Source: Thermoflavimicrobium dichotomicum
GTDB taxonomy: Bacteria; Bacillota; Bacilli; Thermoactinomycetales; Thermoactinomycetaceae
DNA: 64,000 bases
Assembly: GCF_900114055.1 (NCBI RefSeq)
Contig: NZ_FORR01000002.1
Coordinates: 310,001-374,000 of the forward strand
Reading direction: 5' to 3'
Positions within the stretch are counted from its first letter, which is position 1; each line of letters begins with the position of its first letter. The notes under the pieces are model-generated. The model was not told the origin of the DNA. It did not search any database and saw nothing but the letters and a program-made list of their open reading frames with translations. A program made the position numbers and the translations under genes. Below, piece after piece: positions 27,120 to 36,958 of this stretch.

Positions 27120-27734
27120 TCATCCCCATTCTTTCTTCTTGACCTTTTTCCAGTCATCCATTTCTGTGTAATATACTTTAATTACTGCATTTGGCGAATA
27201 ATAACTGCGATACGGATGTCGCTTTTGATAGTCTTCCCATTCTTCTGATGATGCTTTTTCTACACGAACAATCTGAGGCACTTTTCCGTCTAGCCCTTGT
27301 TTAAATTGGTGATAGTCATCTTCATGCAGGAGGATCGTTTTCACTTCACCCGGATTTTCTGTATGAAAAGCGATTTCTTGTTCCCTTTGTATTTCTTTCC
27401 GTTTATCTATGGCTGGATCTTTTTGTTCCAATTTTTTGGCCACAAAATAACATAACCACACAATAAAAGGAAGCGCTAACCATACAAGAAAGATCCGACT
27501 CCACTCAAAAGTGGTATGCCGATGATAAAAGTCGGTAAAACTTGACGAATACTCTTCATTTTGAAACATAAATAAGGCACCGAAAAAAAGAATCGGTACA
27601 AGATAATGACTAAGTACCCGTAGGCCATTGGATATTGTCCAGTCTTCTCTTCTAAGGAGAAACAAGGCAAGAAACTGACGCGATAACAGAAAACGAATCA
27701 GCCTTCCAAACAAGATTCGAATAATCTCAACCAT
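27120..27734 (-). CDS. Hypothetical membrane protein, last gene of the secretion operon
   Basis: A 204-residue protein not recognised. It has three likely membrane segments (about 9-27, 41-60 and 82-102) and a charged cytoplasmic tail. The tail contains KKLEQKDPAIDKRKEIQREQ and repeated Glu/Lys, ending KKVKKKEWG. It follows the 98-residue membrane protein by 24 bases on the same strand, so it is probably the last gene of the type IV secretion operon. No strong ribosome site is visible before the ATG. Confidence 0.55.
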   Translation of the reverse strand: MVEIIRILFGRLIRFLLSRQFLALFLLRREDWTISNGLRVLSHYLVPILFFGALFMFQNEEYSSSFTDFYHRHTTFEWSRIFLVWLALPFIVWLCYFVAKKLEQKDPAIDKRKEIQREQEIAFHTENPGEVKTILLHEDDYHQFKQGLDGKVPQIVRVEKASSEEWEDYQKRHPYRSYYSPNAVIKVYYTEMDDWKKVKKKEWG

Positions 27735-27758
27735 CGATGAGACTTCATCTCCCCAACA

Positions 27759-28055
27759 TCAGATTTTTTTGATCAGAAAACGTCCTCCGCCAAAAACAAG
27801 GCCAGCTATAATGCCAAACAAGATGTTGGAAATGGTAGATATAAAAAGGAACATCGTAACTCCCCAGGCAAGTGGAATGATAAACGAAACAAAAAAACTG
27901 AAAACAAACAGGAACAGGAATATTACAACAGCTGTTGCCGAAGAATCGAGTAAGTTTCCGAGAATAAAGGCTAAAAAAGAGATCTCAATAAAAGGGAGCA
28001 ATACCTTGAACAAACCGAAAATGGACTTGACCACCTTTTCATCATCCTCTCTCAT
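27759..28055 (-). CDS. Small hydrophobic membrane protein
   Basis: A 98-residue protein that is almost entirely hydrophobic after a charged N-terminus (MREDDEKVVK). It has three to four predicted spans and a Gly-rich end GLVFGGGRFLIKKI. No family was recognised. It sits between the VirD4-like ATPase and the last gene of the operon. A nested hairpin lies in the 93-base gap upstream. A structural role in the secretion channel is possible but only from position. Confidence 0.5.
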   Translation of the reverse strand: MREDDEKVVKSIFGLFKVLLPFIEISFLAFILGNLLDSSATAVVIFLFLFVFSFFVSFIIPLAWGVTMFLFISTISNILFGIIAGLVFGGGRFLIKKI

Positions 28056-28086
28056 TCGCTCAACTCTCTTGCTGTCTTACGGTCTT

Positions 28087-28142
28087 GATCAGGCAGAGGA
28101 CGCAGGTTATTCTCCACAATCCCTGCGCCCTTGTTCCTGATC
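28087..28142. other. Nested inverted repeat in the secretion operon
   Basis: GATCAGG (28087-28093) pairs with CCTGATC (28136-28142), and CGCAGG (28101-28106) with CCTGCG (28122-28127). There is no T run, so it is more likely an mRNA-processing or partial-attenuation hairpin after the ATPase gene than a full terminator. Confidence 0.55.
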
Positions 28143-28148
28143 CTTCCA

Positions 28149-30722
28149 TTACGAAATATTGGCGGCCTCTTCCATATGATTGGAAATTTCTTCGTCAAGT
28201 TCACTAAGCGGACGGGCTTCTGGAGAATTTCTCATGATCTCTCTTCCCCACTCAATTCCCAATTGATGGGCTCTTTCAACTTCTGATTTCTGGCTGTGAT
28301 CCACTTCTTTTCCATTTTCATCGAAAACATATGGAGGGCTACATCTGACTTTATAAGTCTTGGATTGCGCCCGTTGTTTTTCCTTTCCCCGGACATAGAC
28401 CATCATGGTTCTTTCCGGCAATTTCTCTACATCTTGTACCCGAATCCGCTCACGTGTAATTTTTTCGACTTCATCGGCTCCTTCTTCTTGTGCACAGCTC
28501 ATGACTACTCCAATATTCGCTTTAATCGCCTGGATGAGTTCTTCATTCTTGAAATGGTCAATTTCTCTTGTAACCAGTCCCATGCCATGATTATGACGCT
28601 CATCTTCATTTAACAGAATGGTAAAAATGGGGATTTGCAATCGGTGGGCTTCATCAATCATAATCAAGTGAAACTTGGAATCAGATGGACGTCGTCTACC
28701 AATCTGATGATAGAGATAAACGAGATAACCCACTGTTACTTTCAGCTCATGAGACTTCATTTCTTTCAGATCAATCATCACCAAATGTCCATCATCCATA
28801 TACTTACGAATATCTAATGCCATCTCCCGTTGCAGATAGATGCGTCGGGTCGTTGGATCCTGCAGCAATGGCTCAATCAAATTCAAAAGAGGTTGAACTT
28901 CTTTTTTCCATTCTTTTCCTCCTACATGCGACCAATAATGGCGAACATATGGGTCCTTGATATTTTTCAAGATCTGTTTCCGGAATGCTTCATTGGTCAT
29001 CATGTATTCCACTTCCAAAAGTGTATGTGGCTGATCATCCAACAACAAAGCGTGAATGGCCAGTGTCAAAATGCGCTGTAACGGAATCATATTCTGATTT
29101 TGCGATCCATCAAACATGGTCCGATCATACATCAATATTCTGGCGATCCGTTCAGCCATCTCATTGACTGGCATGCCATCAATTTTATGCAAAAAGTTTA
29201 AACCGATGAGATTGGTTGTATCATCCGATAAATCATAGTAATGGATCTTCTCTTTCGGGATGTTTTTTCCGTCTTTTTCCATTTTCCGCAAACGGTTTTC
29301 AATAATCGGAATAATTTCACGTGCCGGATCAATAATGGTAAAACCAGGTGCCTGATCTGGATTTTCAATCCATTCATCAATCATCGATTGCAGCATTTCC
29401 ACCGCAGCACTTACTCTTCCCATTCCTTTCGAGCCTGTCAGTACAAAATGATTTCTCAACTGATCATACGATAACTTGACAATTTGGTCTTTATCACGTG
29501 GATGAACCAGTTTCCCAATCTTTACTCCATCTTTTGGGCCATCATAGGATGCAATCTCATAGGGTAACAGATGAGCCAGATAGCCTCTGGGCTCTTTTTC
29601 TTTCGGTTCCTGATAGATCAGATGATCACCTGGCGGCAAATGAAAGAGATTCGCCAATTCTTCATTGGCCCAAATCATAAACGTAAATGGAAGCGGATAA
29701 GGAATTAGGTTACGATCCAACATAAAGTTAAAGATTTTCCGTTTTCTTCGCTTAAAGTGAATACTTCCTACATCCTTCATTGCAGAAATAATCCGATTGG
29801 CTACCGAGTTTACTACTTGGTCTGTTTCCTCTTTTTTATTACTCCAAATAGTCATGCGCACTTTAAAAGCCAGTGATTTTTCTGTGGCCCGTTTGGTTAG
29901 GGCTACTTTACGTGCTTTTTCTTCCGGCTCCATTTCTGTCATCTTTTTATTTTTCAATCCTTTTTCCGCTTTATCAAAACGCTTGTTCAAATACTGCCAT
30001 TCCACTGGTGAAAAGTGAATATCAATATAAGTTCCACGTCGAAGTGTGGCCAAAATCGATCCGATCTCGCTTTTTTTGTTATCCGCCATAGAGGCCAGTG
30101 GCAGTCCCGTTCGATGGATGAAATATCCTCCTCTTCCTCCTGGTTCTGGCCCAGGAAATTGTTTTTCATCCAAAGGAATCAACTCTGCTCGTGGATAAGC
30201 AATTTTAATCGCATCATACACTTCTTTTTGTTTATCAGAAGGATAAGCCAGGTAAATGCCGATCTCCTGGCTATCTGGGAGCATCGCAAAACGCAATCGA
30301 AACCATAGGGGACCCAATTGTCCTTTTTCCTTAAAATGGCGTTTCATCGTTCCGAATCCTTTGATCATGCTCATGATTTTGTCCGGATCCAATCCTATGT
30401 CCACACGTGGCAAAATCCGTATATACTTGACATTTTTCTCGGCCGAACGACGATAGGCAAGATAAACGGCAAAAACAACCGCTGTAACAATCAGTACGAA
30501 AAACAGGCTGATCAATAAAAGTTCAAAGAAAAACTCACCAACAGAAGGTAACCAGTTTCCAAATGTGCTTGCTGCTACTTCCGATGCCTTTTTCCCTTCT
30601 AACTTTACTTCCAGATACTCATGCAACTCTTTGAGTACAACTAAAAACGCAACGACGCCAATCACTTTTAACACCATTGCCATTTGGTCGTCTTTTCCCT
30701 GTGGGTGTTTGAACCAACTCAC
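28149..30722 (-). CDS. VirD4/HerA-like ATPase of a type IV secretion system, degenerate Walker A
   Basis: An 857-residue protein with two N-terminal membrane segments (about 16-31 and 62-90) and a large cytoplasmic ATPase domain. This is the layout of coupling proteins that feed substrates to type IV secretion channels. Walker B is clear (LIMIDEAHRL, D690-E691). The Walker A position reads GSKGMGRVS (430-438): the invariant Lys is Arg and the following Ser/Thr is Val. If not a sequencing error, ATP hydrolysis may be impaired or rebuilt. The GTG start follows AGAGGTGGGA. It is co-directional with the VirB4- and VirB6-like genes. Closest match is VirD4/HerA-type; a TcpA-like assignment cannot be excluded. 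Confidence 0.8.
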   Translation of the reverse strand: MSWFKHPQGKDDQMAMVLKVIGVVAFLVVLKELHEYLEVKLEGKKASEVAASTFGNWLPSVGEFFFELLLISLFFVLIVTAVVFAVYLAYRRSAEKNVKYIRILPRVDIGLDPDKIMSMIKGFGTMKRHFKEKGQLGPLWFRLRFAMLPDSQEIGIYLAYPSDKQKEVYDAIKIAYPRAELIPLDEKQFPGPEPGGRGGYFIHRTGLPLASMADNKKSEIGSILATLRRGTYIDIHFSPVEWQYLNKRFDKAEKGLKNKKMTEMEPEEKARKVALTKRATEKSLAFKVRMTIWSNKKEETDQVVNSVANRIISAMKDVGSIHFKRRKRKIFNFMLDRNLIPYPLPFTFMIWANEELANLFHLPPGDHLIYQEPKEKEPRGYLAHLLPYEIASYDGPKDGVKIGKLVHPRDKDQIVKLSYDQLRNHFVLTGSKGMGRVSAAVEMLQSMIDEWIENPDQAPGFTIIDPAREIIPIIENRLRKMEKDGKNIPKEKIHYYDLSDDTTNLIGLNFLHKIDGMPVNEMAERIARILMYDRTMFDGSQNQNMIPLQRILTLAIHALLLDDQPHTLLEVEYMMTNEAFRKQILKNIKDPYVRHYWSHVGGKEWKKEVQPLLNLIEPLLQDPTTRRIYLQREMALDIRKYMDDGHLVMIDLKEMKSHELKVTVGYLVYLYHQIGRRRPSDSKFHLIMIDEAHRLQIPIFTILLNEDERHNHGMGLVTREIDHFKNEELIQAIKANIGVVMSCAQEEGADEVEKITRERIRVQDVEKLPERTMMVYVRGKEKQRAQSKTYKVRCSPPYVFDENGKEVDHSQKSEVERAHQLGIEWGREIMRNSPEARPLSELDEEISNHMEEAANIS

Positions 30723-30764
30723 TCAATCCCACCTCTTTTCGAGTCTGGATGATAAAGACCCTTC

Positions 30765-32192
30765 TCACTTTTGCATCCGACTGAGCTTGGCAATATTCCC
30801 GGTCGCTTTATCAATATATCTTTGCAGGGTATTCGCCAGATTTTGCATATTTGGATCACCTTGCTGGACTGTACGCAACACACTGATCAGATCATTTCTC
30901 TTCCATAGCACGCCGATCACCAAAACGGCTTGCAAGAGAATCGTCAACAAATAGCCATTTTTGGGCGGAGCCATCATATACAGGAATTGGGAAATTGCTA
31001 AAATCAGGCTCAAAAACAAACCAATCACAATTTTGACCAGGGCGTAGCCAACAAATTTTTTCACCCAGTCAATCGCAATATTAGACCAGGCTGGATACAG
31101 TGCCAGGAGAAGTGCAAATGGAGCAAATAAAGCGAGAATGACAAATAAAATCTGATACAGGATCATTGCACCGGCTATGACAATAAATACAACACCCAGT
31201 ATGATATGCATGATCATCAATAACAAAATAAACCCAAGTCGCTGAAAGGTACTTTCCGGTTGAACCATCGGATTATTTGCTTCTGCTTCTTCTTTTACTG
31301 CTTGTCCTCTCTCCTGACTCCCTACTTTATGCCCTAAAATTTTTTGGATTCGTTCTTGCGTCAAAGATGGATCACTGGATGTTTTTCCATATTGCAACAT
31401 CAGATAGGGTTCATAAATCAACATATCATACAGCTTATCGGCGGCAACAAAAGAAGCTACCTCAGAGTCATAAGGATTTTTTCCTTTCTGCAAGGTAATG
31501 TTGTTCCCTACTCCCATGATTTCTTGGCTGATTCCGCTACTGATATTATTGAGATAGCGCATCATCCCTCCGGAATTGGCAAAGAAAGCCAATGATGCCA
31601 TTAAAATAAAGAATGTAACTACCATTGCTTGCCACGCTTTGGTTGTATTTCTCTGCACAATCCCTTTGTAAGCGATCCATGCCCCTGAAATCATGAGTAC
31701 AAAGATAAGAAAATTTCCCCACAATCCTTTTGAACCAATACTTCCATTTGAAAATCCTGTCAATTGCTGGATTGATCCTTCTACTGCAACGGTAAAGGCA
31801 TCAACCAGGTCCAATGAAAAACTGTTTTCTACCAGCATGATCACATTGAAGTTCCAGGTCAATAACAACTGCCAGAGCATGTTATTAATTTCATGCATCA
31901 ACCCATACCCTGCATTTTGTGCGGTATTAACCAGATTCCATGAATTTTGTTCTCCTGCGTAGTTTACCAACGCATACCGACTGGGCTGATATCTGGCAAA
32001 CCGAACCTCATATCCATGTGTTTTCGCCTCTGCAATACGCTCTTCCGGGAAACTCGTTAAAATGTCAAACAGCAAATTATGCCCTTGATTATCTGTTTTG
32101 GGATCTGCTGCTAACACACTACGGCTGAAAAGAAATATGAAAAAAAACATCGCTACTAAAATGGCCCATATTTTTTTTCTTCTCATCACCAT
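30765..32192 (-). CDS. VirB6/TrbL-like polytopic channel protein (TcpH/ConG-like)
   Basis: A 475-residue protein with a signal-like N-terminus ending VLAADP (about residue 29). A soluble region of about 70 residues and six or more membrane spans follow (for example 163-181, 193-210, and several between 310 and 440). The layout fits VirB6-type inner channel subunits of Gram-positive conjugation systems (ConG in ICEBs1, TcpH in pCW3). Unlike those, no peptidoglycan hydrolase gene is adjacent. It lies 36 bases after the VirB4-like gene. The role in forming the membrane pore is by homology of layout. Confidence 0.72.
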   Translation of the reverse strand: MVMRRKKIWAILVAMFFFIFLFSRSVLAADPKTDNQGHNLLFDILTSFPEERIAEAKTHGYEVRFARYQPSRYALVNYAGEQNSWNLVNTAQNAGYGLMHEINNMLWQLLLTWNFNVIMLVENSFSLDLVDAFTVAVEGSIQQLTGFSNGSIGSKGLWGNFLIFVLMISGAWIAYKGIVQRNTTKAWQAMVVTFFILMASLAFFANSGGMMRYLNNISSGISQEIMGVGNNITLQKGKNPYDSEVASFVAADKLYDMLIYEPYLMLQYGKTSSDPSLTQERIQKILGHKVGSQERGQAVKEEAEANNPMVQPESTFQRLGFILLLMIMHIILGVVFIVIAGAMILYQILFVILALFAPFALLLALYPAWSNIAIDWVKKFVGYALVKIVIGLFLSLILAISQFLYMMAPPKNGYLLTILLQAVLVIGVLWKRNDLISVLRTVQQGDPNMQNLANTLQRYIDKATGNIAKLSRMQK

Positions 32193-32228
32193 TTAATCCC
32201 CTTCATATTACACACATCACTAATTCGC

Positions 32229-34757
32229 TCATGGTACAATCGCCTTTCTCGTTGTTCGATGAATGACAAATTCTCTTTCCTCTTCAGACTCTTCCCGTTC
32301 CTTGATTTTTGCACCCGGACGTGTATCAAAAGCACGGAACAACCTTTCCTCCAACACACGAATCTCAACTTCATTGACTCTTTTTTCCAAATCGGACATC
32401 AAACAGGTTCCAGTCGGCAAATTGCGGATTTTGTCGATATTTTCCTCATTGACTTCAATGCCCAGAATGCGACAAGCTGCCTCTGCTTCCTGTTGATCCC
32501 GACAGCGAAATACAAATCGACACCCCAGATTGGATCGAATTTCTTCTCCCAATAGATCTTTGGCATTCTGACTGATTAGATAAATGGCTGCATTTTTGCT
32601 GCGACCTGTCCGTACCAACTCTTCCAAAATCGCTCGTCCTTCCCGTACCTTGGCCAATCTCCATGATTCATCAAACACAACCATCTTGAAATGATCCGAA
32701 GATTGGTTAGAGAAACGGCGCGAAAAATCCGAAATGGCCATGAGCAGGGCGATCCCCATTCGACCAAAGTCTGTCTGACTTTCTTCTGGCAACTGCAAGT
32801 CTTCAATTTGCAAAATGGTCAAAGGCTGAGACAAATCAATCGCTTCTTGGGTTCCATCTCCGAAAAGTAATTGGCCTTGTCCTGAATGAGCCAAATAACT
32901 CAAAACATCAATCATTTCTTCAATACTATCCCGCTTTTTTTCCGGGACGGTATCCAGTCCGTCACGTAAAATCTGCAATACTTGCATCATCGAAGGTGAA
33001 GCGGTCTCCAATGCATAGTCGACGGCTTTTCCGATCACAATCGCTTCATAAGTCCCATCCGATGCCCGGGCAAGAAATTGTAAAATCCGCTTGGCTGTTT
33101 CGGCTGATGCCGCTCTTTCTGATGGTGTCTTTGCTCCCATCAATGGATCCAGCTTCCCACGATCTTCCATGCTCGCACGCAAGGTAACGATCCGGGTAAT
33201 ATCTCGCAACTCTGGCAAATACTCCGGCCAATGTCCACGCTCATCTTTTGGGTCAAAGATCAATACCTTTGAACCGCTTAACAAGGCTTGGTATGCCAGG
33301 AGATTCGCTCCCAAAGATTTACCTGCACCCAGTGACCCAATAAAAGCGGCAGAAGCAGTAGTCGACAGGCGTTTATCCTTTGGGCCACGATCATGTTGGA
33401 AAAAGACAGGGATATTATGTGACATACCAATTAAATATCCTTTTCCATCTCCCAATTGTCTCGTTGCCCCAATCATGCTGGCAGCTACTGCAGCTGGTTC
33501 CATGTAATGAATATAATCTGTAATGTATCTTTTAGCTCCTGGAATGAACTCATTAAATCCGCGCCATTGATCTCCATATGGCACCTCAATCTGAATCATC
33601 ATGTCACTGTATAAATCTTTAACCAGTTGAATGCGTAAGTTCAGCTCCTGTTCACTGTCTGCATATACACATAAAACCGCAGAGGTTGTAAGTAAGGGAA
33701 ACTTGTCGGTACGCAGGTTATTTTCCAATTCCAAGGCTTCCTGACGACTGTTTACGATATGATAGGAGGTGTCTTCACCGCTTTCGATCGCATGTTCATC
33801 TTCTGCCTTTAACTCTTTTTTCTTGTTGACTACCTGTGCAAGTGCTTTGTTATACTCTATCGACTCTGTTCGCACCGATGCTTCAACAGGAAAAGAAAGT
33901 TTTTGCAAGCAATAAAGCCATTCAATACCAGGAAAATTTGCTTTATCTGGAATATGGGAGATTGTCAGAAAGGCCATATAACCCTTCTTCCACTTTCCAT
34001 CCACATGCTGTTCAACCACGAGCTGCCTTCCATGTGAGTCATCAAATTTTCCTTCGGTTAACGTTAATATATCTCGTCCAGGACGGACAGTTTTTTTCCC
34101 ATGTTTATCCTGGTTGACTGGAATCGCTTGCGGCTTCCAATGATGTCGCCGCGGCACTTCTTTGATGCCACGGTAAAATCCACGACGGATCAACCACTCC
34201 AGATCAGCTGAACTAACACGCCGTACATTGAGAAACCCATTTAAACGTGTATAAACAAATTCTTCCTTGGACATGGCCGCCTGAATTTCTTCAACAAATA
34301 TCTCTGGTGCATCCGTACCCGATCGATCCAGTAAATACCGTTTAAAATCTTTCAAGAGATAGAGAAACTCCTTTAGAATCGGCAATCCTTTGACCTGTGT
34401 ATCTTTTAACTTTACACCGATAAAAAATCGATAGCGGATCAGATTTTTTCCTGACAGGTGATCCATACTTGCACGAATATGCTGTTGTCCCACTTCAACG
34501 AGGGGTTCAACCAGCTGTTCTTTCAGTGACTCCTCGATCTCATCCAGATTTTGATACTCAGGAACAACCAAGGCATGTGTGTCGAGGTTAATATTCCAAT
34601 AAAAAGCCTCCAAATTTCCATGGAGGCTTAATTGATCATCCATCGAGCGATAGTCATAATGAAAAGGATAAATCTCATAATATGCAGATACGGAGCCATC
34701 TGCACTAAATACCAAATTGTTTTCAAAGTATTTTACAGGAAATGCAATACGGCTCAA
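32229..34757 (-). CDS. VirB4-like type IV secretion ATPase (ConE/TcpF-like)
   Basis: An 842-residue ATPase that powers assembly or transport in type IV secretion systems. Walker A is intact (GSLGAGKS, 474-481) and Walker B is VVFDESWRL (D696-E697). A late TGRSKNAAIYLISQNAKDL segment is typical of VirB4. The N-terminal half has the VirB4 fold without membrane segments. Its start overlaps the ConD/TcpE-like gene by four bases (ATGA). Because this ATPase is intact while the VirD4-like one is not, it may be the main motor. Confidence 0.88.
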   Translation of the reverse strand: MSRIAFPVKYFENNLVFSADGSVSAYYEIYPFHYDYRSMDDQLSLHGNLEAFYWNINLDTHALVVPEYQNLDEIEESLKEQLVEPLVEVGQQHIRASMDHLSGKNLIRYRFFIGVKLKDTQVKGLPILKEFLYLLKDFKRYLLDRSGTDAPEIFVEEIQAAMSKEEFVYTRLNGFLNVRRVSSADLEWLIRRGFYRGIKEVPRRHHWKPQAIPVNQDKHGKKTVRPGRDILTLTEGKFDDSHGRQLVVEQHVDGKWKKGYMAFLTISHIPDKANFPGIEWLYCLQKLSFPVEASVRTESIEYNKALAQVVNKKKELKAEDEHAIESGEDTSYHIVNSRQEALELENNLRTDKFPLLTTSAVLCVYADSEQELNLRIQLVKDLYSDMMIQIEVPYGDQWRGFNEFIPGAKRYITDYIHYMEPAAVAASMIGATRQLGDGKGYLIGMSHNIPVFFQHDRGPKDKRLSTTASAAFIGSLGAGKSLGANLLAYQALLSGSKVLIFDPKDERGHWPEYLPELRDITRIVTLRASMEDRGKLDPLMGAKTPSERAASAETAKRILQFLARASDGTYEAIVIGKAVDYALETASPSMMQVLQILRDGLDTVPEKKRDSIEEMIDVLSYLAHSGQGQLLFGDGTQEAIDLSQPLTILQIEDLQLPEESQTDFGRMGIALLMAISDFSRRFSNQSSDHFKMVVFDESWRLAKVREGRAILEELVRTGRSKNAAIYLISQNAKDLLGEEIRSNLGCRFVFRCRDQQEAEAACRILGIEVNEENIDKIRNLPTGTCLMSDLEKRVNEVEIRVLEERLFRAFDTRPGAKIKEREESEEEREFVIHRTTRKAIVP

Positions 34758-35149
34758 TCCGGATCACCTCCAGAATGGATACGATATGCAATAACTCCAT
34801 CGTACTGGTATTTGGTTCCTTGTTTTTCCAGATTTTTATATCTTGCAAAATGATGTTTTTTAAAGCTATGCTCTAAATAACGAAAAATAAATCGATGTGG
34901 CGCTTTTCCATCCAAGGTTTTGCTGGTAAAAAACCATGCAACCAGGATGGGAATGCCAATAAACTTTACGAGAAAGTAATCAATCATATTTACAGGCGGA
35001 AAAGCATTCAGAACAATCATGATTAAAAGGGTTCCTACAAAAAACCCTAACTGCCGATATGAAACGGGTTGTGGTAAGTGAATGCCTTGGATTGAATAGA
35101 CGGTTTTTTCTATCCGAAATACCTGATTATATACACGAATCTGCCTCAT
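34754..35149 (-). CDS. TcpE/ConD family membrane protein
   Basis: A 131-residue protein with a soluble start (RQIRVYNQVFRIEKTVYSIQ) and two membrane segments (about 51-67 and 79-93). A basic C-terminal tail contains HRFIFRYLEHSFKKHHFAR. This matches the TcpE/ConD (YddD) family of conjugation proteins, which help seat the VirB4 ATPase at the membrane. It overlaps both neighbours by four bases, so translation is coupled through the block. Confidence rests on size, topology and context. Confidence 0.78.
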   Translation of the reverse strand: MRQIRVYNQVFRIEKTVYSIQGIHLPQPVSYRQLGFFVGTLLIMIVLNAFPPVNMIDYFLVKFIGIPILVAWFFTSKTLDGKAPHRFIFRYLEHSFKKHHFARYKNLEKQGTKYQYDGVIAYRIHSGGDPD

Positions 35150-35409
35150 TTCAGATAATCCTCAAATAGCCACTTGAAACCGTCTGTCCCCAAGGCCTTG
35201 ATCAACTCCGGCTGGAATACAAACACACTCACAACCATGGCAAATAAAACAAAGCCGAGAAAGGCTGTAAAAGCCCGTTTCCAAAACAGGGTTAAACTAA
35301 TAATAATGACAACGAGAAAAAACAAGGAACCCACTTCTTTGCTCGCTGCTTCTTGCAGCTTTTGCCCTGGTCCGGCAAGCCATATGAGCAAAGCACTATA
35401 CATGATCAC
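35146..35409 (-). CDS. TcpD/ConC-like small membrane protein
   Basis: An 87-residue protein with three hydrophobic stretches separated by short loops, ending GTDGFKWLFEDYLK. Position between the TcpC- and TcpE-like genes and its size fit TcpD-type subunits. The start is GTG at 35409 after AAGGAGAGAA; it overlaps the TcpC-like stop by four bases. The biochemical role of this subunit is unknown even in model systems. Confidence 0.65.
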   Translation of the reverse strand: MIMYSALLIWLAGPGQKLQEAASKEVGSLFFLVVIIISLTLFWKRAFTAFLGFVLFAMVVSVFVFQPELIKALGTDGFKWLFEDYLK

Positions 35410-36314
35410 TTCTCTCCTTGTTTCATTTTTGATACATAGAATCGGTCTTTTTCCTGAATAAGGGTAAATTGGTAATGATAAGTCACTTTAATGGCTGATT
35501 GTACATCTTCAAGCAATACATCACAATCCGCTTTGTATTCAATTCCTTGTTCTTTGTAAATCTTCAGGTTAGATAATTGAACAAATTTAAATATCCCTTT
35601 ATAACCTTGAACCGGCTTTTGATCCTTCATCATATAAGCGATCTGTTCTTTCCGATCCTGGGTATATGACTTCCAGAAATCATTCAAAAACGTTTCCACT
35701 TTTTTGCTTGTCGCCTCATCGACCAGCTGCCCCTCTGACTTCTCGTCTTTCTTTTTTTCGGTTAATTGAGCAGCTTGTGGTCGAGGAATTTCATAGGGTT
35801 GATCAGCAACCAAATAAGACTCTCCCGCTTTTTTCACGGGAACTACCAAATAGCGAAGTACCCGTTTGTCGTCTTTGCCACTCTCACTATATAGCCATTG
35901 CTCAACAAATACCGTCACATCTTTAATGTCACTGCCATCTGTACGTGTCTTGACATTCCAAACACTTGTCATAAAAACTTCCGCTTTTTCAAACGTCGCA
36001 TCTTTTACATCCATTTTTACACGATCAATCATATTTTGCGGCAAAAACTCAGCTAAACGTTTGTCACGCTCTTCCTCCCTGTTTTTTTTCCAAACAAAAT
36101 ATTCACGTGCAAACTGTTCAGCAAATGACGCTTCCCCCAAATGAGTGACAGATGTTACAGATTGATCGGTTTTAGGGGTCCCTTCGACTGTACGAATATG
36201 CCGGGGTATGAGTCCTAACTGTATAGCCCAAACCAATGAAGTACTGATCGCAATATAAACCATTAACATCCAAAACAGAACCCTTATAACCTTTTGGCCA
36301 ACTGATGTAGTCAA
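35406..36314 (-). CDS. TcpC/ConB family secretion channel protein
   Basis: A 302-residue bitopic protein with one membrane helix (about residues 10-28) and an outside part with two NTF2-like (VirB8-like) domains. These are seen as FAEQFAREYFVWKK with FVEQWLYSE, and VETFLNDFWKSYT with VTYHYQFTLIQEKDRFYV. TcpC-type proteins trimerise outside the membrane and are essential for pCW3 and ICEBs1 transfer. The start is TTG 36314, nine bases after AAAGGAGG; an in-frame ATG far upstream would run into the sortase gene. It links the sortase genes to the channel genes in one operon. Confidence 0.82.
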   Translation of the reverse strand: MTTSVGQKVIRVLFWMLMVYIAISTSLVWAIQLGLIPRHIRTVEGTPKTDQSVTSVTHLGEASFAEQFAREYFVWKKNREEERDKRLAEFLPQNMIDRVKMDVKDATFEKAEVFMTSVWNVKTRTDGSDIKDVTVFVEQWLYSESGKDDKRVLRYLVVPVKKAGESYLVADQPYEIPRPQAAQLTEKKKDEKSEGQLVDEATSKKVETFLNDFWKSYTQDRKEQIAYMMKDQKPVQGYKGIFKFVQLSNLKIYKEQGIEYKADCDVLLEDVQSAIKVTYHYQFTLIQEKDRFYVSKMKQGEK

Positions 36315-36349
36315 TGCCCTATCCCTCCTTTGCTCTGACTCTTGGTAAG

Positions 36350-36958
36350 TTAATGAATTCTTTCTTTGAGAGTGGACTGGATAATATATCGCTTTGGTGC
36401 TGGACCTATATAGTAAAACGGATAGCAAGTTGTGAGTGTGAGAGTTGGTTGGTCATGTGGAACAATCACAGTGCGATCATCTGCATGAGTAATCCATGTT
36501 TTATCAATCACGTAGACAAAAGTGCCTCGGCTTGTTTTAACATGTAACTCATCTCCTGGCTTCAGCTGTCCAATTTTGCGAAAAATCGTATCACGATGCC
36601 CTGACAATACCGCATTATCCGGTTCTCCAGGCAAAACACTGCCAGCGTAATGACCAACACCTTGGGCGAGTTCATCTTCGTCCGTTCCTTCAATCACTGG
36701 CATTTGAGCTTTTAAACGCGGGATCACCAAATCAGCAAAATGCTCGCCTTTGATCGGCCTTTCTTTTGCGGAATAGATCACCCAGGAATTTTGATTTGTT
36801 TTCTCCTTTGCTTGAGCAGATGCATGAGCTGAAGCTTTGGGAGTTGGGTCGATCTCTTTTACTACATCCAGCTTTTGATAATAGCTGATCGCTGAATAAC
36901 TCGCATAAGCCACCCCACATACAACAAGCCCATATGCCAGTAAGCGATCCCATTTCAC
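36350..36958 (-). CDS. Sortase, class D-like
   Basis: A 202-residue transpeptidase anchored by one N-terminal helix (about 6-24). The catalytic residues are visible: His121 (SGHRD), Cys178 (LTTCYPF) and Arg190 (PKRYI). GHYAGSVLPGEPDNAVLSG is typical of class D sortases, which prefer LPNTA-like signals. The gene just upstream encodes a protein with LPDTA, so this is almost surely a dedicated enzyme-substrate pair. The start is GTG 36958, overlapping the substrate gene stop by four bases. It may attach the substrate to peptidoglycan near the secretion channel. Confidence 0.88.
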   Translation of the reverse strand: MKWDRLLAYGLVVCGVAYASYSAISYYQKLDVVKEIDPTPKASAHASAQAKEKTNQNSWVIYSAKERPIKGEHFADLVIPRLKAQMPVIEGTDEDELAQGVGHYAGSVLPGEPDNAVLSGHRDTIFRKIGQLKPGDELHVKTSRGTFVYVIDKTWITHADDRTVIVPHDQPTLTLTTCYPFYYIGPAPKRYIIQSTLKERIH

